In this document: in pieces, positions 12,208 through 25,443 of the stretch
Layout of the letters: each line of letters begins with the position of its first letter
Numbering within the stretch: the stretch's first letter is position 1
NCBI GenBank assembly: GCA_016758965.1
Contig: JAEPRB010000178.1
Location: 1-64,000, forward strand
Direction of reading: 5' to 3'
Source: Circinella minor
Lineage: Eukaryota; Mucoromycota; Mucoromycetes; Mucorales; Lichtheimiaceae
Length of the DNA stretch: 64,000 nt
Notes under the pieces: model-generated
Told to the model about the DNA's origin: nothing
The model's database searches: none
The model's input: the letters and a program-made list of their open reading frames with translations, nothing else
Made by a program: the position numbers and the translations under genes

Positions 12208-13644
12208 GTTGACATTAGAGTATGTCAGGAGTTCTGCGTAAGGTTGAGCGGTTGATTATGTAGTTACTATCTGTTCGAGCTGAAAAAGTCTTTGTTGCAT
12301 AACAATAAACTATTCATTTTGCAATTGAATTGAATTCCATATTTTGCAACGCTGACCGACCAAAAATAAAGGTCAATTAATATAGTATAACGTCAGTACT
12401 CATTTTTATACTTTTTTTGTTTCGCTAAGATAAACCCAATCATAATTTATATTTTTTATTTGAGTGTCTTGAACATTTCAGTTAGAATTTATTTCGACAA
12501 TTAAATTTTCCATTAATCTTGTTTAACTTCTATAATACGTACGTAGTGTCTATTTCTCTTTCAATAAAAATATCATCTTTTTAAATTTGCATGTCTAGTT
12601 CTTACCTTTACAGATAAAGACTTTTATTTTATTCACATGAGTTTCGTATAAAACAGAATTACGTACTTAATACTGTAAATTATTTTGAAATGTGTTCACC
12701 ACAGAAAATTAAGGTTTGCATAAAACTCGAGGTGGTTGTTTTTTGCATGCCGTGACAAATTCTGTATTTTTTTTTTTTTTTTACCTCAAAGAGGCCAAAG
12801 TTTTATTATTATTATTATCACAAACAAAACAAGCATTATATACATTTAACAAAAAATACGTACGAATAGAATAAATTGTATTTGTTATTAAACCATTCGA
12901 TCCATGTGGTTGGAAATTCTTTATATCCATAACCCTATATTACATCAAAATCATGTCAACTAATTCTTCTCCGTTAGGATTATTTAAATAATACATTATT
13001 ACAGTTCAATCATTATATAATTATAACATTGGTCTCTTTCTTTTTTTTTCTATATAAACTATTGCTCAATAGATATATGAAGATTTCTATTTTTCTTTTT
13101 ACTTCCATTATATATTTGAGTCTAAACTGTACATACATATATCCATTATTAACCAAAATTACAACAGTGCCTTTTAAATATTGATTCGAATTTTTGTATT
13201 TTATCACGAAAGATAGCAAAATATTATATGTATTAAAAAGAGCCCAAACTGAAAAACAATAATATACTTTCAATCAATGATTAAACATGTATATCTTCAT
13301 GTAATTCATCAAGTTCTTTATCTTTCTCCTTGAAAAAACCTGTTTAAACTTTCTTTGACACTTTCAATATCATTGATTCATACATTGTTGTTACCACTGT
13401 TATAATTCTTAGTATTGTTCCCCATGGAAAGTTACTTGATCATCCATAACCAAAATTTGTACACAAACGGTCTTTATATGAGACATTTTCCGGACATCTA
13501 TAATTTCGGAAACCCCAGAACCAATTTTTTGTACACAACCTTCCATACTTGATATTATAACAAGTAGTCATCAAAAAATAAAAAATAAAATAAAATAAAG
13601 AAAGTTCACTATCCAAATCTTTTTATTAAATATTTTTAAAAGGG
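12208..13644. other. Intergenic, AT-rich
   Basis: Spacer between two decayed regions. It has scattered TACGTA palindromes (about 12538, 12661, 12858), a T run at 12768 and an ATT repeat at about 12806. I see no coding region. Confidence 0.5.
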
Positions 13645-16400
13645 ATTTTAAATCCTTGCAAGTTCAGTAACTTTTATATCTCCTGGAATCATCTCAGGAT
13701 AAATTAAATAGAATCTATCATCGACCAGCGATGATTTGAGCGTGTCAGCATTTAGCTCTTGATGTTTTCAACATCAGTGACATACAGTTTGTCACCAGGA
13801 GTGGAGCCATCTTGTCTCCGATGTACATGGGGGATGCCTCTTTTCTGCCGCGAAGTTGTACCGTATCTATCCACAGTGACTCCTGAATAAAGTTTCACCA
13901 AACAGAGGGGACGTTTCTGACCTAATGACAAAGTTAGAATTGCGTATGTATAAATATTCATATATCATGATAGATAGTGTCAATTTAAATGGAAACCATA
14001 CCTTGAAACTCATGTACAAAAAATAGTAGGAGCTCTCCGAAATACGTGCCATTTCTCCCCCACTAGTCCTTCTTGGAAGTACCAGCCTTATCAACGTATC
14101 AAGGTTTCTAGCAGTCGATGGAAATCGTTGGCATCTGTATAAGGTACGTCCATACATGAAAAGGCGTTTGCCAACTCGGATGGTGGTGCTAATAGGTATA
14201 GTCAATGCGCGATCATCAGGGAACTGATTATGCCAGTAGTTTTTGATATACTCTCGCATATCAAAATCTTCCAGAAAATCATAGATGGACCCCTCACGGC
14301 AATCCCACAATTCTGCTTCAGGATACCCTTCCACCGAGTAGTCATTGTCTTCTGGTTGGTCGTTTAGGAACTCGTCAGGATTGTATACGCGTTCAAAGTT
14401 CCGCATAATTAGGTGTCTTTTAATTATGTTACCAGCATTTACTCCAGGTGAAACTCTTGACTTGACATGGCGTTTAAAGAACCCTATCAAGAAAATAATA
14501 AAAAATGGTAAGGAGGCTGCTACTTGTTTACTGTATGTTATTAATATGATTAAATATTCTTACCAACTGCTCTTTCAGCTGACCTCATGCTATAACCTCT
14601 TAGAGGACCAAGAGCTTTAATAGTACCATGGATATGGCGCAAGTAGTGGAAGTTGACGGTATACATATTAGGGGTAACTTCATTTTTCAAATGCATATGC
14701 CAAGCATTTAAGTTTCTATTATTAAGTATACTGTTAGTTGATGGATTTTCCAATAGTAAGAACATGGGCTAATAAATGTCTACTTACGATTTGATTTTGC
14801 CCAAATTTTCTCCATCGATCTCCCATTGTAGTGCCAGAGAACATCCAATTACAAAGGACATGACGGCCTCAACCTGTGGAGCATTAGCACGCTCACCAGT
14901 AATTTTTACTGGCAATGGACCCGAGAACGCTCCCATCCTAAATGATGATGGGTAATGGTTCCCAATAATAAAGTATTGGATTATATTCTTGTAATTGAGT
15001 TCCACATGTTCAGGTGACTTACGCATGGTAACCCGGATTATGGTTTTTATTGTTGTTCTTTAATGTTGATATTGACAGTGAGGTGGTGGATACTTTCTGA
15101 TGATTGATTGTACTGTGTCATGTCGTCCATTTTGGCGCATACTAGTTCGCAAATTCTAGCCATTCACCCATGATATGGACGATGTCTGGGTGATTTGTGG
15201 TTGAACTGCTACTGAATTATCTGGGTTTCGTCCAGTAGCAATAAATGGCTCCAAATCTTCTGGAGCCATATTGATCGATCCTCCTTGAGGAAAAAGGTCA
15301 TCAAGAAACAAACGCAGAAGATTCGTTTGGATGAAGGTGGTGTTGTGAAAATTCTCGAATGAATCTTGGTGATGTATTGGATCTAAATCCTGGTCACGGT
15401 TGATTAACCTACTGGTGCTGGTGCTGGTGCTGGTGGTTCGGGCATATCATGCCCCAAAAGTCGTCGTTCATGTCTCCAAAGTCGCATCAGATTATGGCTA
15501 TGAGGACTGGAGCATATTTGATTGATAGTTATAACAGCTGTACTACCATTGACTCGTACTGGAGCATATAATGAGTGCTGTAAATCCGATACCATTTGCA
15601 AGAAAATGAACGTAATATAAGTGAGCACTTTCAGGGGTATCAGGCACAAAAATTCCTAGTTGAGGTCAAATCTTGACTTTAAATTTTCCCATTTCCATCG
15701 TCCCAGTAAAATACAATAGGATTAGTACGGGGGATATACACTCTTTGATTTTCTGAGGCTGTTTCGACACTCGTAGACAGTTGCATCGAATGTATGTGGT
15801 CTTGCTTACCCCAGAGATGCTAGTCTACGACGTCGTTGTACTTCTGGGGTGAAATGATTTTGCGGGAGGAATGTCATTGAATGACGAGACCAGTGTGTTG
15901 ATGACCCATCCCATCCTATAATCGTGCCGCACCTAACGTCGCAGTGGGTTGGAAACGTCCTCCTACCCGGGAAATATAAAAATAAATAAATATGATCTGC
16001 CAGGTAACACGTTCAGTGCTTTGACAAATCCAAAATCTTCCCATCCAGGTATCATCTTGCACATTTTTGGATGGAAATCTAGTAAGAACATTGTATAATG
16101 GATGGCGTTCACGCGTCACAAATGCAGACCGACGAAAAGAAAGATTGGTATTGTGGTCAGGAGCACTGGCCTTATTATCGGTTGTATAAATGTCAAATAA
16201 GCTGTTGCTACTTCTGGAATATTCACATAAGGACAAGAAAGAATTTATTTGGTGCTGTACAACAAGCGTTCTAAACAAAAATAATAATTACTACCCAAAT
16301 TTTATACGTGTTTATGTTATTGTTTACACACTATATAAAACTTACATATCGGACAGAATTGTTGTCTTGTGAGCTGAGAGGGTTCTTAGTAGACCGAGCC
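13645..16400 (-). pseudogene. Decayed KDZ/CMC (Plavaka-like) transposase gene
   Basis: A chain of minus-strand coding segments runs from about 16400 to 13645, separated by intron-like gaps and frame breaks. The most informative part is 14765-14350. There NFHYLRHIHGTIKALGPLRG is followed by YSMRSAERAVG, an intron, and then FFKRHVKSRVSPGVNAGNI. That order (histidine-rich helix, GPL, ER, G, K, NAGN) is the pattern near the third acidic residue region of KDZ/CMC-type transposases of fungi. Upstream segments at 15026-14784 and 15405-15135 (DPIHHQDSFENFHN) are clearly coding-like. The 3' end has a one-base frameshift at about 13760: the frame stops after VENIKS, while a neighbouring frame continues ADTLKSSLVDDRFYLIYPE. 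Another break lies near 15405. Dead copy; superfamily call is by motif only. Confidence 0.55.
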
Positions 16401-19400
16401 GGATTGGATTCGTAATCAGTACGTAAAGGTAAAAAGTCATTTAATAAAAAAAAAATATGTTATTTCCTAGATGTCACAACAATAAAGTTATTTTTTTTTT
16501 CATATAAGAGGTATTTTATAATATCGTATAAATGATAGTAAGTGAGATTGTTAAAGAATGTAAAGCATTGGTAATGGGAGGTGTGTTTTTCACAGGACTT
16601 TGTTATTTCCTGTTCCAAAAACATAAATGATAATAAAGAAAATAAATAAGCAAATGTATAAAAAGCAAACAAAGAAATAAGATATTATTTACATGATTGG
16701 AGCAAATTATTTGGCGGCATATTGAAATTAGTTGTTTAAAACGATCTTATCCTGTTTTGCAATATAACATTAGCCTTTTTCTTTCTTTCTTTCTCTCCTT
16801 TTTTTTTCCCAAGAAAATGAACCTGAAGAATTAACCATATTACCTCCACTACTTGATGCTCTATTAAAATCAATATATATATATATTAACAATGAAAAGT
16901 ACTAGGTGTAGAAAAACACAAGTTTATATGTATTTAAAAAATATGAAATTATATAAAATAGAATATCCGTATGAAGCATATTGTATAGAATTTGATAGAA
17001 GTAATAATTTATTTATATAGAAAAGATTCTTGATATGGTGATTTGATTATATAATAGTATGATAATAATAATAAATTTGACAATGATATTCTGTATATTC
17101 AATAAGAAAAGAACAATACAATAAAAGAAATCACAAAAATAAAAAATTTGGAGCCTTTACCTATAATAAATTCGGCATACAGAGCTGGAGTTCAGATATC
17201 AAATATAAAGTATTGTAATTTATAATATCGTGTTGTTGCTTGTTTGTTAAAAAACATATCGAAAATTATAGGTAGAAGATTATATAATTTACTAAAGTAC
17301 AACCACATGGTATGTAGGGGATATTTTGTAGAGTGAAAAATTAGAAGGCAAGAAATACTGTTTTCCTTGGTTCAGTGTCTACCTCATAATATAACTGGTG
17401 ACATGGCAATGATAAGAACAACACAGAATGAAGAAATGATTTATATCTTGCTGCGATATACCATTGATGACTATATAAATATTTTATTTTTTACTTCATT
17501 TAGCGGATATAATAAATTCGACTCAAAAAACAAGAGGTTATCAAAGGAGCTGTACGTATCAGAGTATTAGGCATACAAAAAAAGGGGGTTGTGGGAAGAA
17601 GTATGATTGTAGTGTTTATTGAAATCATATAGTAATACTTTTTTTTTTGAATATTACGTATTCAATTCGGAGGTGTTACCAGTTGTAATTGATTTATATT
17701 ATGAAAATTGTTTTTTCAATATTCTACAACTTAAACAGTAGTACGTAGGTACGTAGTATTCTTTTTACAAAAAAAAGGTACATAGTCAATAGTTTTCTAT
17801 GAACATTAATTGAGTTGCAAAGTTAATTAAAAAACGCCATTAAAGTGAATTAGGTAGCACTCTATTGTTGTTTTGGTGGTTTTTTAAAAAAAAATATTGT
17901 ATTGTATGAGCTGTACGTACATATTGTTACAAAATATTTTATTTGCTACTAATAGAAATTTTTTAATTATTTTGTATCGTTATCTTTAAAAAAAAGAGGG
18001 GGGGGGAAGGTTAGAAGTGGGAAATCGATTTGTAGTGAAATGAACATTTAGTAAGCTGTATACATCAAGAAATAAGGTTTTCCGGAGAATAATGGGGTTT
18101 TCAGAATGAATCGCCTAAATAGGTATGCATATCCAAAGTCTAACTTTTTTTAAGCTTTTTGATACGATAGGTATATATAAATTAAATGTACTAACTAAAT
18201 ATCGTACACTGAACATATATAACCTTGAAGAAGTATTATTACGTATCAAAAATCAGAATCGAAAGAGCAACTTTTATATATTTTTTATTTATTACAGTAG
18301 ATCAATAATTGATATCTTTGCTTATCATTGATTTTCCGGGGGAAGAAACATTATACGTAAAAAAAAAGTTACGTAAACTAATAGTTTGAAAAAAATGGAC
18401 TGTGTTTGCTTTTCTTGTGGTATATAAATACCAATATAGCTGATTATATTTGACCCTGATTATATATATCAATTTGATTAAAAATTATATATATATATAT
18501 ATATATATTGAAACTAATAGTGGATTAAAAAAAACATGTCAAGTCCATATAGCAATATCAACCTGTGGAGTGATAATTTTACAGGCTATATAAAAAACAT
18601 CACATGAATATTAAGATTTAAACAGCATCAGGGTAGTAAATGTACAAGTTGTAAATTGTAACTCCTACCTTAAATTAAGAACATATGTGGTGAATATCCT
18701 AGATAACATTTGGTAACTATGTAACAATATTTGTTATTAAGAAAATACTAATAAATGACCAATGTACCTTATCTTTTCAATATGTAATTTTTTAAATATA
18801 ACTTTATTTAAATGACTGGTAACAGTAATCGATTAATTAGTGTGGCAGTATTTCGATTTAAGCATTTCTTAATACGTATATACATATCAAATTTTACACA
18901 AATTTTGTTAGCTGATTTTAATAATAATAATAATAATGATAATAAGAAAATACATGTGCTGTCAACAGATCACAGCAAGAATTAAAACATTGTTATTTTT
19001 ATTCTTAATTCGGATATACGTAAATATATGCCAAGGAAAAAAAAAAGGGGGGTTGGGGTGCTGGCTGAAAGGATTTTTAAAAAGGAGGGAGATAATAATA
19101 AAGGGAGACAGAGAGGGAGTTGATAAAAAAAAAAGAATAAAAACAAATATGTTTACTTACAGCTTGAAAAAACAGAGGTGTTTATTATTTATAGGTGTTT
19201 ATTATTTATCATTATTTTTTTTTTTTGGGGGGGGGATAAGAAGAAGATAGAAAGAGGACAGACATCACAAAAAAAAGACGATCCAACGTTTACAATAATT
19301 GCTTTACGTCGTACAAGAACACATTTTTACAAAAAAAACCTCATGTTTCCATAGCAAAAAGTCATATATGGACTAAATCCATTTTCAATTGTCACAGCAA

Positions 19401-19918
19401 CCAAAAAAAAAAAAATTGCTTTGAGTGGCTCTCAAGTCGCTTTCACTCTTTTGATTATCATACACATTCTTTCTTCCTTTCCTTTAAAACACACACGCAC
19501 ATAGATATATTCAAAGTATTATACTTTTTAAGTGCATATAATACTGCCCCACTGCAGCTTTTTATACTCAAAATAAAAAAAAAAAGACTGTTAATTTTTC
19601 TGTCTTTTCCTTTAACCTTTTCTTTCCTCCCCCCCTCCCTTCCACATCTTTTTTCCCCTTTCTCTTTTATTTTTTTTTTTTTTTTTGCACAGCGAGTTGA
19701 ATAGTAGGACGAAACCTTTTTTTTTTTGACAAGTCTTCATTTTACTGTGCACTACATTCCTTTATTATTATTATTTATTATTATTAATACTCGTTTTTTT
19801 TTTTTTTTGTTTTTCTCTCTTTCTACATTGAAGACAGCTTCAATTAATTTCACTCCATTCATTATATATTATTATTATTATTATTGTTTTGTTTTATTTT
19901 ATTTATTTTTTGTAACAA
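16401..19918. other. Gene-poor AT-rich region, 3.5 kb
   Basis: No gene could be supported. The sequence holds ACGT-centred palindromes, a TA repeat at about 18487-18510, G runs at 18000 and 19222, and many homopolymers. The last 400 bases before NUM1 are pyrimidine-rich with T runs and ATT repeats, as expected for a fungal core promoter and 5' UTR. Confidence 0.5.
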
Positions 19919-22609
19919 TTGATGACACCAATCCCAAAACCTTCATTATCAACACCAGCGACATCAGGTCTTACTTCATCCACCTCAACTTCAACAAACT
20001 CAACTCGACAAGTCGTTGAACGACAGATAGCCGAACACGAAAAACTATTAGAAGAATCCAATAGTGGAATAGGAAAAAACGTATTGATCAGACAAATCAA
20101 GCAACTTAAAGATAAACTCAAAGAAATGGATCATTTACAACAACAACAGCAACAGCAAAAACCTCAGTTACGCCGTCAAGCTTTGGCATCCACTTCAACA
20201 TCTATGGATGATACACATCCAGGAGGTTTAGATAAACTACGTAGTTTAGAACGCGATGTATCAAGCTATCGATCACCTAGAGTAAGTTTTTTTTATATAC
20301 ATATATAATTTAACTATGTACCCTTGACCTCTTTAATCTTTTTTTTTTCACTCCCATCCCCTTTCTTTAACAACCTATTTCTTTTCTTTTATCCAATCGC
20401 CCCTTAAAAATTTGAGTCTTTTTTTTTTTACTTTCATACATTATTAATATATTTTGATTTTCTTTTGTTCCCCTTATAATAATATACAATTAGTTGCTTG
20501 GTAATCATCCGATACCTAGTCCATCCAATTCAGGCATCGACTCTTCATCATTATTACCCCTTCCTCCACCGCCAAATGGTTCAACACCAACGAAACGACG
20601 TTCTAAAGTACCCAATGCAGATCGTCGAAACACAGATATTGAGTTTGCAACTGAAATCGGTCAAGGATTATTATTGGAAGTACGAAAAATGCAAGCACTA
20701 TTACAAGAAAAAGAGGAACAATTAAATCAACTAGAAATTCAAAAAGCTGATATGGAACGTGCCGCAGAAGCAATGGCGAAACAACTAAGGCAACGTGAAG
20801 AAAGTGAAGGTAAATAAGCAAAATAAACAAAAAAAAAGCAGTAACAAAAAAAAAGTATGATCTTATGAATGATGATTTTCTAACATAAAAATGAGGGGGT
20901 TATTCTTGCATCCTGTAACGGTAAATGAATTATTATTATTTTTGGGGGGTGGGGTTATACTTTATTTTGATCTGTATTTAAAGAACGATTAAAGGAAGAC
21001 ACGTGGAACCTTGAATTGGCAAAACAAGAACTTACCATTAGTATCACCGAATTACAACAAAACTTACACAAGTCAAGCACCGAACAAAACCGATTAACGA
21101 AACAAGTCAATGATTTACGGTCAGAAATTGAAAAACTTCGTTCAAGTGAGGAGAAATTACAATCGATTGTGGAAACAATGAAACAACGACATGAACAAGA
21201 CATGTCATCCATTCGTCGACACGCTGCTGGTTTACAACGTGAAAAGTTGGAACAAAAAAAACATATTGACACCTTAACGTCCGAATTAGCCATTGCTAAG
21301 GCTCAACAACGAATTGCTAAACGTAGTTTTTCGGATATACATGATTCGACAAAAAACAAAAAGACGGACCTACTGGATATAGGGTCTTCTGGAGATGGAT
21401 CGGGGACCGATCATGAAGGACAGAGTTCAAAAGAATCACCACCTGGATCACCTAAACAACAGCCTACACGTAATCAACAATTAGAAGTTGAAACACTTAA
21501 AACATCCCTAGCGCACGCTCATCGTATGGTTTCTAATTTGCGCAGTAATTTACATCGTGAAAAAACCGAGAAATTCGAATTTAAGAAACTCTTGGCTGAA
21601 TCACAAGAGACTATCGAGCAATTACAAAATGAACCACGCATGTGGGAGGATGCATCAACACGTAGTGCGGCCGATGTGAAACGATCGCACAAGGCCAGTG
21701 GAGGAAGTGGTAATGGCAAACGTCGAAAGGGTAGTACAAGACGTAAGCGCGTGGGCAATCGGACACCAAAGGCAGGAGAACAGCAGGAAAACAATGACGA
21801 TATCGAAGAAGTGGTTGATTCATTTACGGATGTAGAAGAAGAGTCGAGTGTTTCTTCTGATGAGGAGGAAATGTTAGAACGTCGTTTGATGCAGAATGAT
21901 ATTTCTACTGCGGGATTCACGTCATTATCAACAGAATTGGGTTCAACACCCAAGGAAATGACATTGGGTGATCAATTATCGATGGCCCTGTCACCACAGT
22001 CTGTACCACCACGTTCATATGTTGACACGGGAACACAGACGGAATTGGAAATTGATAACAGACAAGTTCAAACCGAGACGCCAGAAGTAAAGAGTACAGA
22101 AACAAGAGCAACTTCTCCTATAACGACTGATACAGCAGTCGGAACTATGGCAACTTCTTATATAGCGAATGATGAAGCAATTGCAGCAACAGTACCAGTA
22201 GAACAAGAAAAGAATATCACAACTACAGCAGAAATTAATAATAATGACAACATTACAGTTAAAACATCTGAATTACAACGAGTTGATATGCCCAGTATGA
22301 GTGCAACACCAGTGGAGCAACAAACTCAACATGTTCAAAGCGAATCAGTATCTGTTCCTGTGGATGCTGGAGTTACCGTGGATATAATTCAACCACAACA
22401 ACCACAACAGTTAGAGGAAGTTGCCAGCAAGAAAGAAACGGATACAGTTGCTACTCAAACAAATTCTGTTACAATGGTCTCGGTTGCAACGGGTTCTGAT
22501 TCAGCGATTTGGAATGATTCCACACCTACCGTTAAATCACCATCATCCATAACTGGATCTACTGTTCCTGCTGTTGGTACCACCGTCACCGCTACTGTTG
22601 CTGCTGCTA

Positions 22610-22644
<35 letters not shown>

Positions 22645-25114
22645 ACACAAGATCTTGCTGTCGGTAGTAGTGCACAGACCACAAACAAAGCATACGAAAA
22701 TTTAACGAACGCAACTGTCAAAAATGATACGAATCAAGATGCAGCACACACCATGACCATCACCCCCACTTTGGGTCATATGTCGCAGCAACAACAACAA
22801 CAATCTATCACAAGAGATATTTCAACTGGAACTATACCTACAACACCAAATTATGCATATGATACGTCGAATCAAACATTGGAACCAACAGGGGTTGAAA
22901 ATAAAATATCTCGAGACGGCGCGCATGATCAACAGGATGTGGGTTCTTCAACGAGTGCCTGGGCAAAGGAAGCTGAACTTGCATTTGATAGTGCACCATC
23001 CTCGCGTTTCAGTAAATCACTGATGAGTCCCAGCAACAACAGCAACAATAATGATACTGACTTTTCTCATGTTTCTTCCGTACAACAACATGTTTATGAT
23101 ACTGAATTTTCTCATGCTTCTTCCGTACAACAACATGTTTATGATACTGCTACCACAACCGATTCAACAACACACATGACTTCTGCCTTTGGCGAAGCTC
23201 CAACGGCAACGGAGTATCCAGCTCAATCACAATATCATGATGGATCGATGCAAAGTACGGCTGCTACTGGTAATCAACAATCATCAAGTGTTCAAGCTAG
23301 TAGTGGAAATATGTATAATAATGAAAATGGTGAAAATAAGAAACATAATGTACTTTCTTCTGACTATCGTGCATCATCATCACAAGTACCAATTATTGCA
23401 AAGAATGAAGTACCACGTGATACAAACAATAACATCGTCATCAATAACAACAATAACATGACTACAGATCCATCAAACGTTAAACATTATGGTGACACAG
23501 GTCGTGCACCTCAATGGATGGCGAATGGATCATTAGAAGTTCCATTAAATGCTTCTATTTCCACCACTACTGCTGCTAACAGCTTAGAAGTAAACGAGGA
23601 GATTGATGATCAAGAGCCCAAGACATTGACACAAACCGAGGCAGATGCTATGGTTGCACGCGCTGTTGAAGCTGCTCTTAACGCATATCGAAAGCAAGAG
23701 AAAACAGTTACTGCTTCTCAAGAAATACGTCCAGTCCATCCTACTATTAATAATGGTGGTGATATTGAAAATTCATCAACTCTTGGTGTACCTCTTCCTA
23801 CGGCCATTATTGTTGATGATACTAACAATAACGACATGAACACTAGTGAAAATAGTGGCAGTAGTCAAGTATTAGATGGTCAACCACCAGGAAGACCTAC
23901 TAGTCAACCACCTTCTACATTATTATCCAAGGCTGCAGCACGATCAATTTCTGTAGCCAGTCATAGTAAAATTTCACTACTTGAACAACCTTCTTTTAGT
24001 AATGAAGAATATGGTACAGCTTATGTCAATCCACATACAATGACCTACACTAGCCGGCGCCGAGAGTCAGGTAGTGTTTCAAGTGTATCTACTTGCAACA
24101 CAACAACAGATCGTCGACCTTCCATTACATCTTCACAATTAGATGCAGCAGCACGTGGAGCTAATGGTATTTCAGATCCAAATGCAATTGCTTTGATAAC
24201 TCAAACTATGATTGGTGATTGGTTATATAAATATACCCGTAAGACTGTTGGTAATGGACTATCAGAACGTCGTCATAAACGATTCTTTTGGATTCATCCA
24301 TATACTCGTACATTATATTGGAGTGCTTCTGCTCCTGGAGTAGATGGAAGAGAATCAAAAGCAAAGAGTGGTAAGTTTTATTTTTATTTTATTTTTAAAA
24401 AAAAAATTGGCATACAATGAAGTATATATAAGAATTGAAACTTTAAATTTGAAACAAAAACTCATATATGTAAATATTATTACCCCTTGACATTTAAATA
24501 TAGCATTTATTGAAGATGTATCTGCCATACCCGATCTTACTCCAAATCCTCCTGGATTACCACAAGTAAGCTTATTGATTCGAACACCAGGAAGACAAAT
24601 CAAGATTACTGCGCCCGATACATCAAGTCATAATGTCTGGTATGAGGTAAAGTATATTTATTATTTCTCTACCCCCTTTCTCTCCCTTCGTTTTATTTTC
24701 CTTTTTCTTATATCGTTCTTTACTTTACGAGAAATTAATTTAAAGTTTTTGTACAAAAATGTATAATAGTCATTATCCTATCTTTTAGCACGTGCAAATG
24801 ATGCGGATGGAACACCCAAGAAAAGTATTGATCGACGCGATATAACTGAATCTGTATCCACAAGTGCTGTCTCTATTCTTAAAAAGCCAAGTTTTCCACG
24901 ATTACGACCTGTTCGTTCCATTAGCTCTATAGCCGGAAGTACTAGAAGTATATCAAATCGTAGTCGAATGGAAGATGATGATGATGAAGGACTTGAGGAC
25001 GTAAGAATGTGTTGTAATGGAAAACATCATGTTTCAAAACTTGAAAAAGATAATCATCAGCATCCCTCTCCTCATTATCGTACTCATACTAAAAGATCAC
25101 AACTTTCTTCATAA
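19919..25114 (+). CDS. NUM1: Cortical anchor protein with coiled coils and C-terminal PH domain (Num1/Mcp5/ApsA family)
   Basis: Five exons (19919-20281, 20494-20809, 20984-24370, 24504-24646, 24770-25114) give about 1517 residues. The N-terminal third is coiled coil (VVERQIAEHEKLLEES, then LQEKEEQLNQLEIQKAD and a long segment up to about residue 440). The middle is disordered, with Q, N, T and a ten-residue alanine run. The C-terminal PH domain (about 1295-1410) opens with IGDWLYKYTRK, continues RHKRFFWIHPYTRTLYWS, and ends HNVWYESLSYLLA across the last splice. This is the Num1/Mcp5/ApsA layout: a cortical protein that binds phosphoinositides by the PH domain, tethers mitochondria by the coiled coil and anchors dynein for nuclear movement. 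Two adjacent 16-residue repeats (SHxSSVQQHVYDT) lie near residue 920. Confidence 0.9.
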
Positions 25115-25443
25115 TTTTAATTTTTGTTCCTATAAATTTTATTTTTCTCACTCGCTCTCTCTATCTCACACCCATCATCATACTCACGTAAAGATTCACT
25201 TCACCACACTTTCCATATTTTTATTATTATTATTATCATTAGTATCATTATTATTAGTATTTTCATGATTATATGAGAACAGAAAAAAAAAACTCATATA
25301 TTACATATTTTTACACAACCACGCAAAAGAAAAAAAAAACCTCTCTCCTTTTTGAACAACAATCACACATACATATTATATATAAAAGAATTATTATTTG
25401 CATCATTAAAATCGAAATTACATACGTTTTTTTTAACTATACA
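25115..25443. other. Shared 3' region of two convergent genes
   Basis: About 330 bases between the stops of NUM1 (+) and NPR3 (-). Pyrimidine-rich and ATT-repeat sequence on the plus strand and A runs. Both transcripts should end here, possibly overlapping. No hairpin terminator or gene is seen. Confidence 0.5.

Noticed and set aside
18936..19250. A 104-residue plus-strand frame upstream of NUM1.
   Set aside because: Runs through A and G homopolymers, ends in glycine-arginine from a G run, and has no protein-like pattern.
22455..22721. Minus-strand frame with an alanine run opposite NUM1.
   Set aside because: The GCT repeat of the NUM1 alanine run reads as alanine (AGC/GCA) on the other strand too; no start context or homology.
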